Below, in pieces: positions 23,496-31,931 of a stretch of DNA of 35,171 bases. A program made the position numbers and the translations under genes. The notes under the pieces were generated by a model, which saw nothing but the letters and a program-made list of their open reading frames with translations, was not told the origin of the DNA and did not search any database. This stretch comes from an uncultured Lachnospiraceae bacterium (GTDB lineage Bacteria; Bacillota_A; Clostridia; Lachnospirales; Lachnospiraceae), in contig CAJUOF010000282.1 in NCBI GenBank assembly GCA_910587905.1, forward strand, positions 1-35,171, read 5' to 3'. The first letter of the stretch is position 1. Each line of letters begins with the position of its first letter.

Positions 23496-24854
23496 ATGAC
23501 AAAGAAAAAAGAATTGTTGGAAATGGAAGATCAGGTCATGCAGGAAGATGATTTTAGCCAGGATGGATCAGCGGACGGCATGGAAGAGGAGCCTTTGGAG
23601 GAGCTGAGGTCCAACGGCCTGCAGGAATTTGCCGGAGAAGAAAATCTCGGCGTGGAAACGGGAGGAGCATTAGCAGAAGAGATATTTGCCGATGCGGATA
23701 TTTCAGGCGGCGTCGAAGAGCGTGTGGATTCCAATGAGACAGCTTTTGAATCCGGGGAAGCTCCTTCAGGCAAAGATACCGGGACTGATGGGAATGAGGC
23801 TGCATTAACAGAAACGGAATCTGTTGGGGAAGATAAAAACGAATCAACAGAGGCGGATGATACGGGCGGTGATCTCGTGGTTTCCAATACAAGTGAGAAA
23901 ACACTTCCTTCTTCTGCTCCCACTTCTGAGCGTATCAGGAGGGCAGAGGCTCCTGTACTGACGCTGGAATCCCGCGGGGAAGTAGAGACAGAGGCTTCCC
24001 GTGAGGATGCGATCTGGCACGAAATTCATAATGCCTATCGTACCAGGCGCATGCTTACCGGACAGCTTGGCGGGATTGAACAGACGGATAATGGTAAGAC
24101 GATCTTCATCGTAGATTATAAAGGATTCCGGATCGTGATCCCTTTAAAGGAGATGATGATCAATGTGGGCCGCAGCCCTTCCGGTCAGGAGTACAGGGAC
24201 TTGATGCTGCGCCAGAACAAGCTTCTTGGCAATATGCTGGGGGCAGAGATTGATTTTATCGTCAAAGGGATTGATTCCAAAACCCGGAGCGTGGTTGCCA
24301 GCCGCAGGGAAGCGATGCTCAGGAAACGGCAGATCTTCTATCTGGATACGGATGCAGAAGGAATGTACCGCATTTATGATAACCGCATTGTCCAGGCACG
24401 TGTGATCGCCGTTGCGGAAAAGGCTGTCCGGATAGAAGCATTCGGCGTAGAGTGTTCTATCCTGGCGAGGGATCTGGCCTGGGACTGGATCGGGGATGCC
24501 CACGAGCGTTTTTCGGTGGGAGACCAGGTATTGGTCCGTATTTTGAGTGTGCGGCGTGACAGCCTGGAAGACATTGGCATCAAGGCAGACATGAAAAGCG
24601 TATCCCAGAACACCAGCCACGACAATCTGAAAAAATGCCGTGTCCAAAGCAAATATGCGGGCAGGGTTACGGATGTGCATAAAGGCGTAGTCTATATCCG
24701 GCTGTCCAACGGTGTGAATGCTGTGGCACATTCCTGTTACGACTACCGTTCTCCGGGAAAAAAAGATGATGTCAGCTTTGTCGTGACCAGGCTTGATGAA
24801 GAACGTGGCATAGCTGTGGGAATCATTACACGGATTATCCGGCAGAATTTGTAA
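23496..24854 (+). CDS. Acidic protein with S1-type RNA-binding repeats
   Basis: A 452-residue protein; ATG 23496 follows GGAGG. Residues 1-170 are strongly acidic and low in complexity (E/D/G/S-rich), likely disordered. After a helical linker come three S1/OB-like units: one with IDFIVKGIDSKTRSVVASRREAM, one around YDNRIVQARVIAVAEKAVRI, and one from YAGRVTDVHKGVVYIRL to the end. S1 repeats bind single-stranded RNA or DNA. It follows the coupling protein by 79 bases and probably shares its transcript. Its role in transfer is unknown. A terminator stands 30 bases downstream. Confidence 0.72.
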   Translation: MTKKKELLEMEDQVMQEDDFSQDGSADGMEEEPLEELRSNGLQEFAGEENLGVETGGALAEEIFADADISGGVEERVDSNETAFESGEAPSGKDTGTDGNEAALTETESVGEDKNESTEADDTGGDLVVSNTSEKTLPSSAPTSERIRRAEAPVLTLESRGEVETEASREDAIWHEIHNAYRTRRMLTGQLGGIEQTDNGKTIFIVDYKGFRIVIPLKEMMINVGRSPSGQEYRDLMLRQNKLLGNMLGAEIDFIVKGIDSKTRSVVASRREAMLRKRQIFYLDTDAEGMYRIYDNRIVQARVIAVAEKAVRIEAFGVECSILARDLAWDWIGDAHERFSVGDQVLVRILSVRRDSLEDIGIKADMKSVSQNTSHDNLKKCRVQSKYAGRVTDVHKGVVYIRLSNGVNAVAHSCYDYRSPGKKDDVSFVVTRLDEERGIAVGIITRIIRQNL

Positions 24855-24886
24855 TTCATATTGTTTGGTGGCAGAATGTAGAGTTT

Positions 24887-24928
24887 AAGAGTGTTGCAAG
24901 GAAAGAGGGATTCTTGCAGCACTCTTTT
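24887..24928 (+). terminator. Terminator after the S1-repeat gene
   Basis: AAGAGTGTTGCAAG (24887-24900) pairs with CTTGCAGCACTCTT (24913-24926) at 13 of 14 positions and ends in T4. It closes the conjugation-type gene cluster. The sequence from here to 25055 holds nothing else that I can recognise. Confidence 0.8.
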
Positions 24929-25055
24929 AAGAAAAGTGTTCTTGTTTATAGAAGAATAATTATTTGTTTTTTTCCTAATAGGACAGAGGAGTGTTTTCGC
25001 GTGTGTTATCCGGTATTTTTCTATATACAGTATAGCAAAATTAGGGGTGTTGCCT

Positions 25056-26387
25056 TTACTGTTTTTCTCCAATACCCAATGTAGATAATAAAGAGTGGAA
25101 ATCAATGGATGTTGGTTCAGGTATTCCTTTATAAGTACCGTTCATGTATTGATTCCTAATATTTGTGTTGATATGGATTTTATTATCATAATGAGTGATA
25201 CACTTTATTTCTTTTTCTCCTTCAGGGAGTTCTGTTATCACATAGATACACTCTTTGGGAATATTAGATTCCATAAGTAAGGTGCTATGTGTTGTCATAA
25301 TTAATTGTCCGGAAAGATTGTTATATAAAGATTGAACCAGGCTCTTTACTAAAAGATCATGTACCCCTGTATCAAATTCATCAATTACTGCTGTAGAACC
25401 TTTGACGACTACCAGCATGAATGGAAGCAGTTGGAGTAGAGACTGAGTTCCTGTAGATTCCATAGAAAATTCAATATCTCTGAGTTTACCAGCAATCATT
25501 TTAGTTTGCATTAATTGATAATGGATATTATTTTCTTTAAAAGTTCTTTTATAAAAGACTTTTTCGACATCTCGATAAGTATGTTTAAAAAATTCATTCA
25601 GCATTTTCTCTGTTTTATCAAGAAGATGTTCTTCATCTTGATAGACATCACCTTCATCAAAATCTCCGAATATTTCATGGGGTAATCCAATAATACCACG
25701 CTCTTGGCGGCTTCCGAATTTTACTTTGCAAGATATTCGAGATAAAAATTCAAGAATACAATCAAAGTTGTCTGCAAGCTGCTCTTTGATATATTCGTCA
25801 GCCTTATCATCCGATTCATGCATTAAGATTGAAAGAAGAGAATGCTTGCCCCAATACTTCACACAGGCTTGTTTAATCTCCTGATATGCTGTTTTTCCAA
25901 GAAATATTTTTGTGCTAATATTTGTTTTGCTTGGTGTAATATCAAAATATATCCCCTTATTTTTGGTAAGAACATATTCTAGTCGCTCATGGATAATCTG
26001 AGAATCATTAGTTTCAAGTATATATTTTCCGCTTTTATCTTTTAATTTAAAACCAAACTCTAAATACATTGTGTCAGAGGAAGAAACCATCTTATTTTCA
26101 CGGATTAATGTTTCTAGGTCTTTGTAGCGCATTTTGATAATGCGAGCAAACATTTCGTCGCTCATACTCTCTGGATTTTCAGAAAGGAATGATTGCATAA
26201 TATCTCGAACATCCATTGTGCGAAGAGTTTCTGAAAGCATAAAAAAGGCAGAAGCAAGATTTGATTTACCAATACCATTTTCTCCATATAGAAGTATAAG
26301 TTTTTTGGGATTTCCTTTTCTATCTAAAAGATTAAATTCCACATCGCCAAATGATTTAAAGTTTTTTAGTTTAACATATTCAAACAT
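25056..26387 (-). CDS. Stand-alone AAA_15/OLD-like ATPase, probable defence or regulatory protein
   Basis: A 443-residue ABC-class ATPase of the SMC/OLD-like type: FEYVKLKNFKSFGDVEFNL at the start, Walker A GENGIGKS at residues 35-42, a long helical middle, then QSLLQLLPFMLVVVKGS with Walker B TAVIDEFDTGVHDLLV and a TTHSTLLM switch near the end. ATG 26387 is chosen because GGAGGG precedes it; ATG 26402 lies before that site. Such ATPases occur in AbiL, Gabija-like and similar defence systems, usually with a nuclease or RloB partner, but no partner adjoins here. It is divergent from the CBASS operon and equally AT-rich, so the two may have arrived together. Confidence 0.8.
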   Translation of the reverse strand: MFEYVKLKNFKSFGDVEFNLLDRKGNPKKLILLYGENGIGKSNLASAFFMLSETLRTMDVRDIMQSFLSENPESMSDEMFARIIKMRYKDLETLIRENKMVSSSDTMYLEFGFKLKDKSGKYILETNDSQIIHERLEYVLTKNKGIYFDITPSKTNISTKIFLGKTAYQEIKQACVKYWGKHSLLSILMHESDDKADEYIKEQLADNFDCILEFLSRISCKVKFGSRQERGIIGLPHEIFGDFDEGDVYQDEEHLLDKTEKMLNEFFKHTYRDVEKVFYKRTFKENNIHYQLMQTKMIAGKLRDIEFSMESTGTQSLLQLLPFMLVVVKGSTAVIDEFDTGVHDLLVKSLVQSLYNNLSGQLIMTTHSTLLMESNIPKECIYVITELPEGEKEIKCITHYDNKIHINTNIRNQYMNGTYKGIPEPTSIDFHSLLSTLGIGEKQ

Positions 26388-26408
26388 GACATATCCCTCC
26401 ATTATTAT

Positions 26409-26437
26409 ATTATCACAAAAATAGGAAAATGCAACAA
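26409..26437 (-). promoter_or_regulatory. Promoter of the AAA ATPase gene
   Basis: On the minus strand TTGTTG (26437-26432), a 17-base spacer and GATAAT (26414-26409) lie about 20 bases before the start. It faces away from the CBASS promoter 50 bases to the right. Confidence 0.55.
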
Positions 26438-26480
26438 TGTTTTTCTATTAAAAGAGAAAAAATTACGAATACAGAGCAAA

Positions 26481-26515
26481 AACATATTGAACAAATACAA
26501 AAAATATGTTAGGAT
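26481..26515 (+). promoter_or_regulatory. CBASS operon promoter with overlapping inverted repeat
   Basis: TTGAAC (26487-26492), 17 bases and TAGGAT (26510-26515) form a plausible promoter. The perfect arms AACATATT (26481-26488) and AATATGTT (26503-26510) overlap both elements, the usual position of a repressor operator. About 65 bases of leader follow, with an AAAGGAG ribosome site at its end. Confidence 0.55.
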
Positions 26516-26579
26516 AAGATTGTTAGCAGAAGAAGTCGGTGAGTGCTAATAAATACAAGGGCGCAGAAAGGAGAAATGA

Positions 26580-27803
26580 ATGCGTAATAAAGCTGTAGAT
26601 CTTGAAACTTTGGCAAAGGGGTTGGATATTTCTCCAACTATGTACAAATATGCTGTTGATCGTTACAAGGGGATAGCGGCATATTTAGCAAGAAAAGGGA
26701 TTGAGGCTGATTTTGGGCCGCAAGGTTCTTTTAGGACAGGTACCGTGGTGAGACCTATCCGGGAGGGCAAAGAATCGGATTATGACATTGATGTCGTGTG
26801 CACTCTTACATATGATAAACGTAAGATTAGTCCGGATAGGGTAAAAAATATTGTTGGTGATGCACTGAGGGAAGATGAAACATACAGACAGAAATTGAAA
26901 CCGGAAGATAATCGTTGTTGGACGCTTGAATATGCTGAAGTTGTGGATGGTATTGGGTTTAATATGGATGTCGTGCCAGCCGTAAAAGAGGAGGATGCTA
27001 GGAAAAACAGATTGCTGTTGTCAGGCGTGAATATGAGATATGCCCAAGAAGCCATAGCGATTACGGACAAGTATAATTATCAGTATAAATATCTGTCGAG
27101 CAATCCATCTGGTTTCGGACTATGGTTCGATGGCATAAATGAGAGGTTTCAAAAAATTAATTTGCAGGAAAGGAAAGCGAAGGTTTTTTACGAGAATCGG
27201 ACATTGTTTTCTGCCGAAGCCTCTGTAGATGATGTACCGGATTACTATGTGCGTTCGATTCTTCAGAGAATCATTCAGTTGCTGAAACGTCATCGTGATT
27301 TACATTATCAGACAAATAAATCGTTACAGAAATTCAAGCCAGCTTCAGTTATAATCACTTCGCTTGCAGCAAAAATCGCAACAGGGTCTGATGCAACTTC
27401 AATAGAAGAACTTCTCCGTTTTATAGTTCGTGGTCTTAATGAGTATGCTTCTCTCCTAAAGGGTATGAAACCCAAGGGAAGCTTTATTGGGGAGAAGAGG
27501 GACTTTATTGAAAAAAAAGAAGGAAAATGGAGGATTCCCAATCCGGTGGATCCAGAAGATAATTATGCAGATTCCTGGACTGATGAGACTGCAAATGCCT
27601 TTTTCCAATGGGTTAAAACAGTTGCGGCTGATTTGGCGGAACCAGAAAGCACAAACGAGCTGAGATATATAACAGGTCTGCAGACTTCATTTGGAAAAGA
27701 CTACGTGAATAAAAAGTTAGGTATTAAACCTTCAACAGCATCGGCAACATCTACAAAAGTTATTCGTCCGACGAAACCATGGGGGAATAATGATGAATGT
27801 TAA
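26580..27803 (+). CDS. CD-NTase (cGAS/DncV-like nucleotidyltransferase), CBASS
   Basis: A 407-residue nucleotidyltransferase: GSFRTGT at residues 49-55, the metal-binding pair in DYDIDVV (D69 and D71), and a third acidic residue in FNMDVVPA (D130). A helical OAS1-C-like half follows with SILQRIIQLLKRHRDLHY. Such enzymes make cyclic di- or trinucleotide alarms after phage infection, and these activate a downstream effector. The C-terminus runs VIRPTKPWG-NNDEC. In type II CBASS the enzyme's C-terminus is the site joined to E2-type conjugation enzymes, which fits the next gene. ATG 26580 follows AAAGGAG. The gene overlaps the E2 gene by 14 bases. The nucleotide product cannot be predicted from the sequence. 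Confidence 0.9.
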   Translation: MRNKAVDLETLAKGLDISPTMYKYAVDRYKGIAAYLARKGIEADFGPQGSFRTGTVVRPIREGKESDYDIDVVCTLTYDKRKISPDRVKNIVGDALREDETYRQKLKPEDNRCWTLEYAEVVDGIGFNMDVVPAVKEEDARKNRLLLSGVNMRYAQEAIAITDKYNYQYKYLSSNPSGFGLWFDGINERFQKINLQERKAKVFYENRTLFSAEASVDDVPDYYVRSILQRIIQLLKRHRDLHYQTNKSLQKFKPASVIITSLAAKIATGSDATSIEELLRFIVRGLNEYASLLKGMKPKGSFIGEKRDFIEKKEGKWRIPNPVDPEDNYADSWTDETANAFFQWVKTVAADLAEPESTNELRYITGLQTSFGKDYVNKKLGIKPSTASATSTKVIRPTKPWGNNDEC

Positions 27804-28467
27804 TTTGATTAAACAGGTTGAACTACTTCGGGAAGAGCATCCGTCTCTCACACTGATAAAGTGTGAGAGCGGTTTTAGGCTAACAGGTATTGTTGTGTTA
27901 AATGCAGAGTATAATGGACTTCCATTATATGATGAATATAATTTGGAAATATTTGTTCCATTTGGCTTCCCTAAAGCGATACCTTCGGTTAAAGAACTTG
28001 AGAACAAAATTCCAGAGGATTTATCACATTTTTATGCAGATGGAGGGCTGTGTCTCGGTGCCATTAGCGAATTGGCAGATTATCTGGAAGAAAATGATTC
28101 ATTGGTAGGATTTGTAAATGACATAGTCATGAGCTATCTGTATACGGCATCATATTTCAGGCGTTATGGAGAAGTTCCGTATGGAGAGCGCTCACATGGA
28201 GTGCTTGGTATAGAAGAAACATATTTTGAACGTTATCATACACAAGATAGGAAGATATTGATTCAACTTTTGTTGTATCTTATGGGAGAAATTCCTTATC
28301 GTGGCCATTGTCAGTGTCCGTGTGAGGGAGGCAAAAAGTTGAGAACATGTCATGGGAAATATATATTGAAAGATTTGAGATCACAACACTATGAATATTA
28401 TAAAAATGATGCGATGCTATTATTGAAATTTTATGTAAATGAAATGAAGAAGGGTGGTAAAATATAA
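27790..28467 (+). CDS. CBASS E2-like conjugation protein with C-terminal SEC-C-like zinc motif
   Basis: A 225-residue protein. Residues 1-125 show an E2-like fold: LTGIVVLNAEY, LEIFVPFGFPKAIPSV, a conserved His80, and Cys88 in ADGGLCLG, the position of the E2 catalytic cysteine. A C-terminal CQCPCEGGKKLRTCHG cluster (residues 174-188) matches the SEC-C pattern for zinc. There is no E1/adenylation domain, nor a Cap3-type peptidase nearby, so this is the type II-short arrangement in which an E2 alone acts on the CD-NTase C-terminus and primes it. ATG 27790 or 27793 lies behind GGGGG inside the end of the CD-NTase gene, which suggests coupling. Confidence 0.8.
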   Translation: MMNVNLIKQVELLREEHPSLTLIKCESGFRLTGIVVLNAEYNGLPLYDEYNLEIFVPFGFPKAIPSVKELENKIPEDLSHFYADGGLCLGAISELADYLEENDSLVGFVNDIVMSYLYTASYFRRYGEVPYGERSHGVLGIEETYFERYHTQDRKILIQLLLYLMGEIPYRGHCQCPCEGGKKLRTCHGKYILKDLRSQHYEYYKNDAMLLLKFYVNEMKKGGKI

Positions 28468-29250
28468 ATGGCTACACGGGCTCCACAAAAATCCGATTTT
28501 GATCAGGCTGAGCAATATAATAAATATAAAGACAGAATGCTTTTATTTGCTGCAATAATATCAGGAATTGCAGCGGTATATGGGGTGCTTCCATATTCTT
28601 TTTCGTTCGCGGATAATGTCTTTCCGATTGGAGTTTTGGTTTTTACGGGGTTGGGTAAATATTTTGATTGCAGATTTGGAGGAATGTACAGAAAGGCTGA
28701 GAGGACAAGGAGGGATGGTTTTTTAGATAATACTTTTAATGCTCGATTAGCGGATATTTCGTCTGAGGGCTATTATGATACTGAAGAGATAGAACCGGGA
28801 ATGAGGAAACTTATTTCAAATGTACATGAAAACAGCTTTTTTTCCGAAAAAATAGTGAACGCGATGTTTAAACAAGCAGAGAAAAAGTTACTGGTCAGTG
28901 TGGTACTCATCGTTATTATTGCATTAGTTAATTTAGGTGGAACTCAATTTGTTATAGCTGTAACGAATATCTTTTTGTTATTTAGTATTTGGGAAGGTTA
29001 CTTTAAACTGAAAGAACTAAAATTAGAAGTGAGTATAGTTCAGGCTGAATGTAAAGATTTATGGAGAAATTATACTGCAAAAAAGAAAAAACCGGATAAT
29101 AAAACAACAGCTAAAATTTTGCAAATATATTTGAGATATGAGACAGCTTTAGCATATGCTTCTATAATGTTTGACACGAAAGTATTCAACAAGATTAATC
29201 CTTCAGCTACACAAGATTGGGAAGAAATGAAAAAACGATTTAAGATGTGA
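28468..29250 (+). CDS. S-4TM-type CBASS membrane effector
   Basis: A 260-residue protein starting directly after the E2 stop. Four membrane segments lie at about residues 24-43, 50-66, 140-157 and 160-178, in two hairpins separated by a cytoplasmic loop with RRDGFLDNTFN. A C-terminal cytoplasmic part of about 80 residues follows. This two-plus-two layout and the DNTF-type motif agree with the S-4TM family found with CD-NTases. On binding the cyclic nucleotide it should damage the inner membrane and stop phage growth by killing the infected cell. No nucleotide-binding site is identifiable by eye. The gene ends the operon; no clear terminator follows in the 70 bases before the convergent YolD-like gene. 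Confidence 0.8.
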   Translation: MATRAPQKSDFDQAEQYNKYKDRMLLFAAIISGIAAVYGVLPYSFSFADNVFPIGVLVFTGLGKYFDCRFGGMYRKAERTRRDGFLDNTFNARLADISSEGYYDTEEIEPGMRKLISNVHENSFFSEKIVNAMFKQAEKKLLVSVVLIVIIALVNLGGTQFVIAVTNIFLLFSIWEGYFKLKELKLEVSIVQAECKDLWRNYTAKKKKPDNKTTAKILQIYLRYETALAYASIMFDTKVFNKINPSATQDWEEMKKRFKM

Positions 29251-29321
29251 TAAATCCCTTTAAGGTTTATATAAGAGTAGAAATGTCATAAGTAGGCCAA
29301 TACTTCCAAGATTGATAATAA

Positions 29322-29756
29322 TTAAACGAATGTACTCTGAAATTCTCCATCAATAGAATAGAGGTACTCGATCTGGACAGTAGTTCCGTCCGCAAAAAGA
29401 ATCTGGCGGCTATGTTCATCTATTTTCCGCACGCGGCCGCAGAAGGTCACGTAGGCCCCGCCGCTTTTCCTGCTGTCCGGCTGAAAGTAAGTGACCTCGA
29501 TTTCGGGCTTTTGTTCCAGATTTTCTCTGATTACTTGGAGCTGTTCATTGAGCAGCTCCTTCCTGCTTTCGTCCAGCTCGATAAAAGTATCGGTTAACCG
29601 TGCGGCTTCTTGGATGGCGGCAGCATGCCCTGTAAGTGCGGCGAAAGGAGAAAACTGCGCCGCACGGTTTAAGAGTGACATTTGTGGATGATTTTTGGAA
29701 ACGTGATGTGGAAGATGGATGATGTCATCATAATTATGCTTATGGTTTTGGTTCAT
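29322..29756 (-). CDS. YolD-like protein
   Basis: A 144-residue protein. It contains HHVSKNHPQMSLLNRAAQFSPFAALTGH, the hallmark of YolD-like proteins, then a helix with DESRKELLNEQLQ and a beta-rich SH3-like C-terminal half that ends IEYLYSIDGEFQSTFV. Members are encoded with Y-family polymerases in Firmicutes and mobile elements. The start overlaps the polymerase stop in ATGA, so the two are co-translated. Confidence 0.85.
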   Translation of the reverse strand: MNQNHKHNYDDIIHLPHHVSKNHPQMSLLNRAAQFSPFAALTGHAAAIQEAARLTDTFIELDESRKELLNEQLQVIRENLEQKPEIEVTYFQPDSRKSGGAYVTFCGRVRKIDEHSRQILFADGTTVQIEYLYSIDGEFQSTFV

Positions 29757-31279
29757 GCCCGGTGTCCTCCAATCTGGCGGTTTCGATCCATGGTGGTAGC
29801 CCCTTCCAGAAGATTCATTCCTTTCAGTATGGCGTTTTTGCCGTATTTTTTTCTTACTGACAGCACAGCCTCCTGCAAATTCCTTTCTTTAGAAAGTTTC
29901 TTTTTTTCCTCTTCCCGTTCTCTTTCCAGCGCCGCATAGTCAGTAAATAAATCCAGTTGTTCATATTGCCCGGTTTCGGCAATCTGTGATTCATTAGCCA
30001 GGCGGTTGGCGACGAGGGTCACACGCCTGATCAGAAGGCCGGGGTCTACGATCTGTTCGTATAGTTTCATGACAGCCTCTGTGATGATCCGGGCAGATGA
30101 AGTCTGCCGGTCCAGATTGACAGTCCCGTGTGCGTGCTTTGGGGTTTTGCGGCCATAGCGGTCTGTGGTGATCTCTCCATGGTAAAGAGCGCTGGTTTTG
30201 GCATCGGTGAGGTTATCAATATCATATCCGACCGTGAGGATCATCTGATCGGTTACCAGCTTCTTTTCTACAAGCTCCAGGACGAGCTGGTCCGTCATTT
30301 CCCGAACGATGAGCTTCCCTTTCTCCGTGTCATAGGGACACTGTAATACCTGGCCGGAGCAGATGCTGCTGGTTTCTGGTTTGTAGGCTTTGATCTGTTC
30401 CATGGTGACGGGCTCCCACCCCCATGCATGGTCGATCAGGAGTTCGGCATTGATACCGAACATCTTGTAAAGAAGTTCTTCGTTGTAATAATCTTGATCT
30501 CTGCCAAGGGAGCAGCGGGCAATATCCCCCATGGTGAAAAGTCCGGCGGCTTCCAGTTTTTTCTGGTATCCCCGGCCGACTCTCCAGAAATCCGTGAGCG
30601 GCCGGTGCTCCCACAGCAGCTTCCGGTAATTCATTTCGTCAAGCTCTGCAATGCGGACTCCACGCTCATCCGGTTCGACATGCTTTGCCACGATATCCAT
30701 TGCAATCTTGCAAAGATACAGGTTTGTGCCGATCCCGGCAGCGGCGGTGATTCCCGTACTGTCAAGAATGTCCCGGATGATTGTGGAAGCCAGGCCCTTT
30801 GGCGTCATGTGATAGGTCTCTAAATACTGCGTCACGTCCAGGAACACTTCATCGATCGAATAGACGTGGATATCCTCCGGAGCGATATAGTTCAGATAGA
30901 TGTTATAGATGCGGGTGCTGTATTCCAGATAAAGGGACATCCTGGGCGGGGCAGTAATATAAAATAATTCAAGTCCGGGATGTTCTGCCAGTTCAGATGC
31001 GGAATAAGAAGAACCGGTAAAAGTTCTTTCAGGAGCCCTGCACCTTCGTTCAGCATTCACTTCTTTTACTCTCTGGATCACTTCAAATAATCTTGCCCGT
31101 CCGGATATACCATAAGCCTTCAGGGAAGGGGAAACAGCAAGGCAGATGGTTTTTTCTGTCCTTGCAGCATCGGCTACCACAAGATTTGTCGTGAGGGGGT
31201 CCAGATGCTGTTCCATGCATTCCACAGAGGCATAAAAGGATTTCAGATCGATGGCGATATAAATGCGGTTTTCGTTCAT
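29753..31279 (-). CDS. Y-family DNA polymerase (UmuC/ImpB-type), mobile-element borne
   Basis: A 508-residue translesion polymerase. Catalytic acidic residues are in AIDLKSFYASVE near the start and YSIDEVFLDVT near residue 145. A palm/fingers/thumb region with ITAAAGIGTNLYLCKIAMD and a little-finger region with VTLVANRLANE follow. It copies past DNA lesions at low fidelity. The steric-gate region reads KSFYASVE, as in UvrX/ImpB-type members rather than host DinB. The gene starts behind GGAGGATGATAT, downstream of a promoter with a LexA-type box, and is coupled to the YolD-like gene. Confidence 0.9.
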   Translation of the reverse strand: MNENRIYIAIDLKSFYASVECMEQHLDPLTTNLVVADAARTEKTICLAVSPSLKAYGISGRARLFEVIQRVKEVNAERRCRAPERTFTGSSYSASELAEHPGLELFYITAPPRMSLYLEYSTRIYNIYLNYIAPEDIHVYSIDEVFLDVTQYLETYHMTPKGLASTIIRDILDSTGITAAAGIGTNLYLCKIAMDIVAKHVEPDERGVRIAELDEMNYRKLLWEHRPLTDFWRVGRGYQKKLEAAGLFTMGDIARCSLGRDQDYYNEELLYKMFGINAELLIDHAWGWEPVTMEQIKAYKPETSSICSGQVLQCPYDTEKGKLIVREMTDQLVLELVEKKLVTDQMILTVGYDIDNLTDAKTSALYHGEITTDRYGRKTPKHAHGTVNLDRQTSSARIITEAVMKLYEQIVDPGLLIRRVTLVANRLANESQIAETGQYEQLDLFTDYAALEREREEEKKKLSKERNLQEAVLSVRKKYGKNAILKGMNLLEGATTMDRNRQIGGHRA

Positions 31280-31293
31280 ATATCATCCTCCAC

Positions 31294-31351
31294 CTATACC
31301 TTAGATTTACAGCGCGAAGCGCATGCGTTAAGGGGTGCCCTTTGGGTATAG
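31294..31351 (-). other. Leader hairpin of the polymerase transcript
   Basis: CTATACC (31294-31300) and GGTATAG (31345-31351) bracket an inner GCGCGAAGCGC-type stem in the untranslated leader. The GGAGG ribosome site for the polymerase lies just beyond it. It may tune translation; no T-run follows. Confidence 0.35.
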
Positions 31352-31388
31352 TTTTTGTTATCGGCTCCAGGAATATACGTGTAAGTAT

Positions 31389-31417
31389 ATCATATAAAAA
31401 CATTTGTTCGATTTCAA
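31389..31417 (-). promoter_or_regulatory. SOS-regulated promoter of the polymerase operon (LexA box)
   Basis: On the minus strand TTGAAA (31417-31412), a 17-base spacer and TATGAT (31394-31389) form a strong promoter. The spacer contains CGAACAAATGTTTT (31410-31397), which matches 13 of 14 positions of the Bacillus-type LexA consensus CGAACRNRYGTTYC. LexA bound here would block transcription until DNA damage. Confidence 0.82.
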
Positions 31418-31542
31418 TACTTTTTTACAGATGGAGAAAAGTGGAATTAAGACAGACGGGGAATGGCAGAAGCTGGAATTGCTTTTTCATGTGTCCGCAT
31501 AGCTGAACCATATTCAATTTTTTTCAGAAAATATGAGATATA

Positions 31543-31579
31543 AAAACCGGAGGATGCATGAGAAGCATTCCCCGGTTTT
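31543..31579. terminator. Bidirectional terminator between the polymerase and HTH genes
   Basis: AAAACCGG (31543-31550) and CCGGTTTT (31572-31579) form a perfect stem extended inward by GATGC/GCATT-type pairs. T-runs appear on both strands. It ends the minus-strand HTH transcript. The rest of 31418-31612 shows no gene. Confidence 0.7.
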
Positions 31580-31612
31580 GAATATGCGGATATTCAGGCA
31601 GGTTGTATTTCT

Positions 31613-31846
31613 TTACTTACTTTTTGCCGGAACAAATTCAAGTAAATCTTCGATACGGCATTCTAAAACAGTACATAGCCGGGCCAGTACGGCAACATCT
31701 AATCTTGTTATAGCATTGTTGCAGTAAGCGTTCAGCTGGCTTCGCTGCATTTCAGCCCTATGTGCCAGCTTATTTTTGCTCAGTTTACTTTTTTCTAAAA
31801 GTTCATCTAATTTTATTCTGATCGTACCGTAATCTAAATCTGTCAA
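31613..31846 (-). CDS. Small XRE-type HTH regulator, copy 1
   Basis: A 77-residue single-domain Cro/CI-type repressor: LSKNKLAHRAEMQRSQLNAY is the helix-turn-helix, followed by DVAVLARLCTVLECRIEDLLEF. TTG 31846 is preferred: GGGGGG lies 8 bases upstream, and the protein then starts MTDLDYG, matching the MTDLEYG start of the neighbouring paralogue. About 70% of residues match copy 2 at 31983-32222. The region upstream of both is also duplicated, so this is a tandem duplication. It probably controls mobile-element promoters nearby. Confidence 0.85.
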   Translation of the reverse strand: MTDLDYGTIRIKLDELLEKSKLSKNKLAHRAEMQRSQLNAYCNNAITRLDVAVLARLCTVLECRIEDLLEFVPAKSK

Positions 31847-31931
31847 GATCAATGCCCCCCTTTAAATCATTTCGTATCCCGCTGGTTTGATACTTTATAG
31901 ATACAGTTTAGACATATTGGGGTAGGAATAT

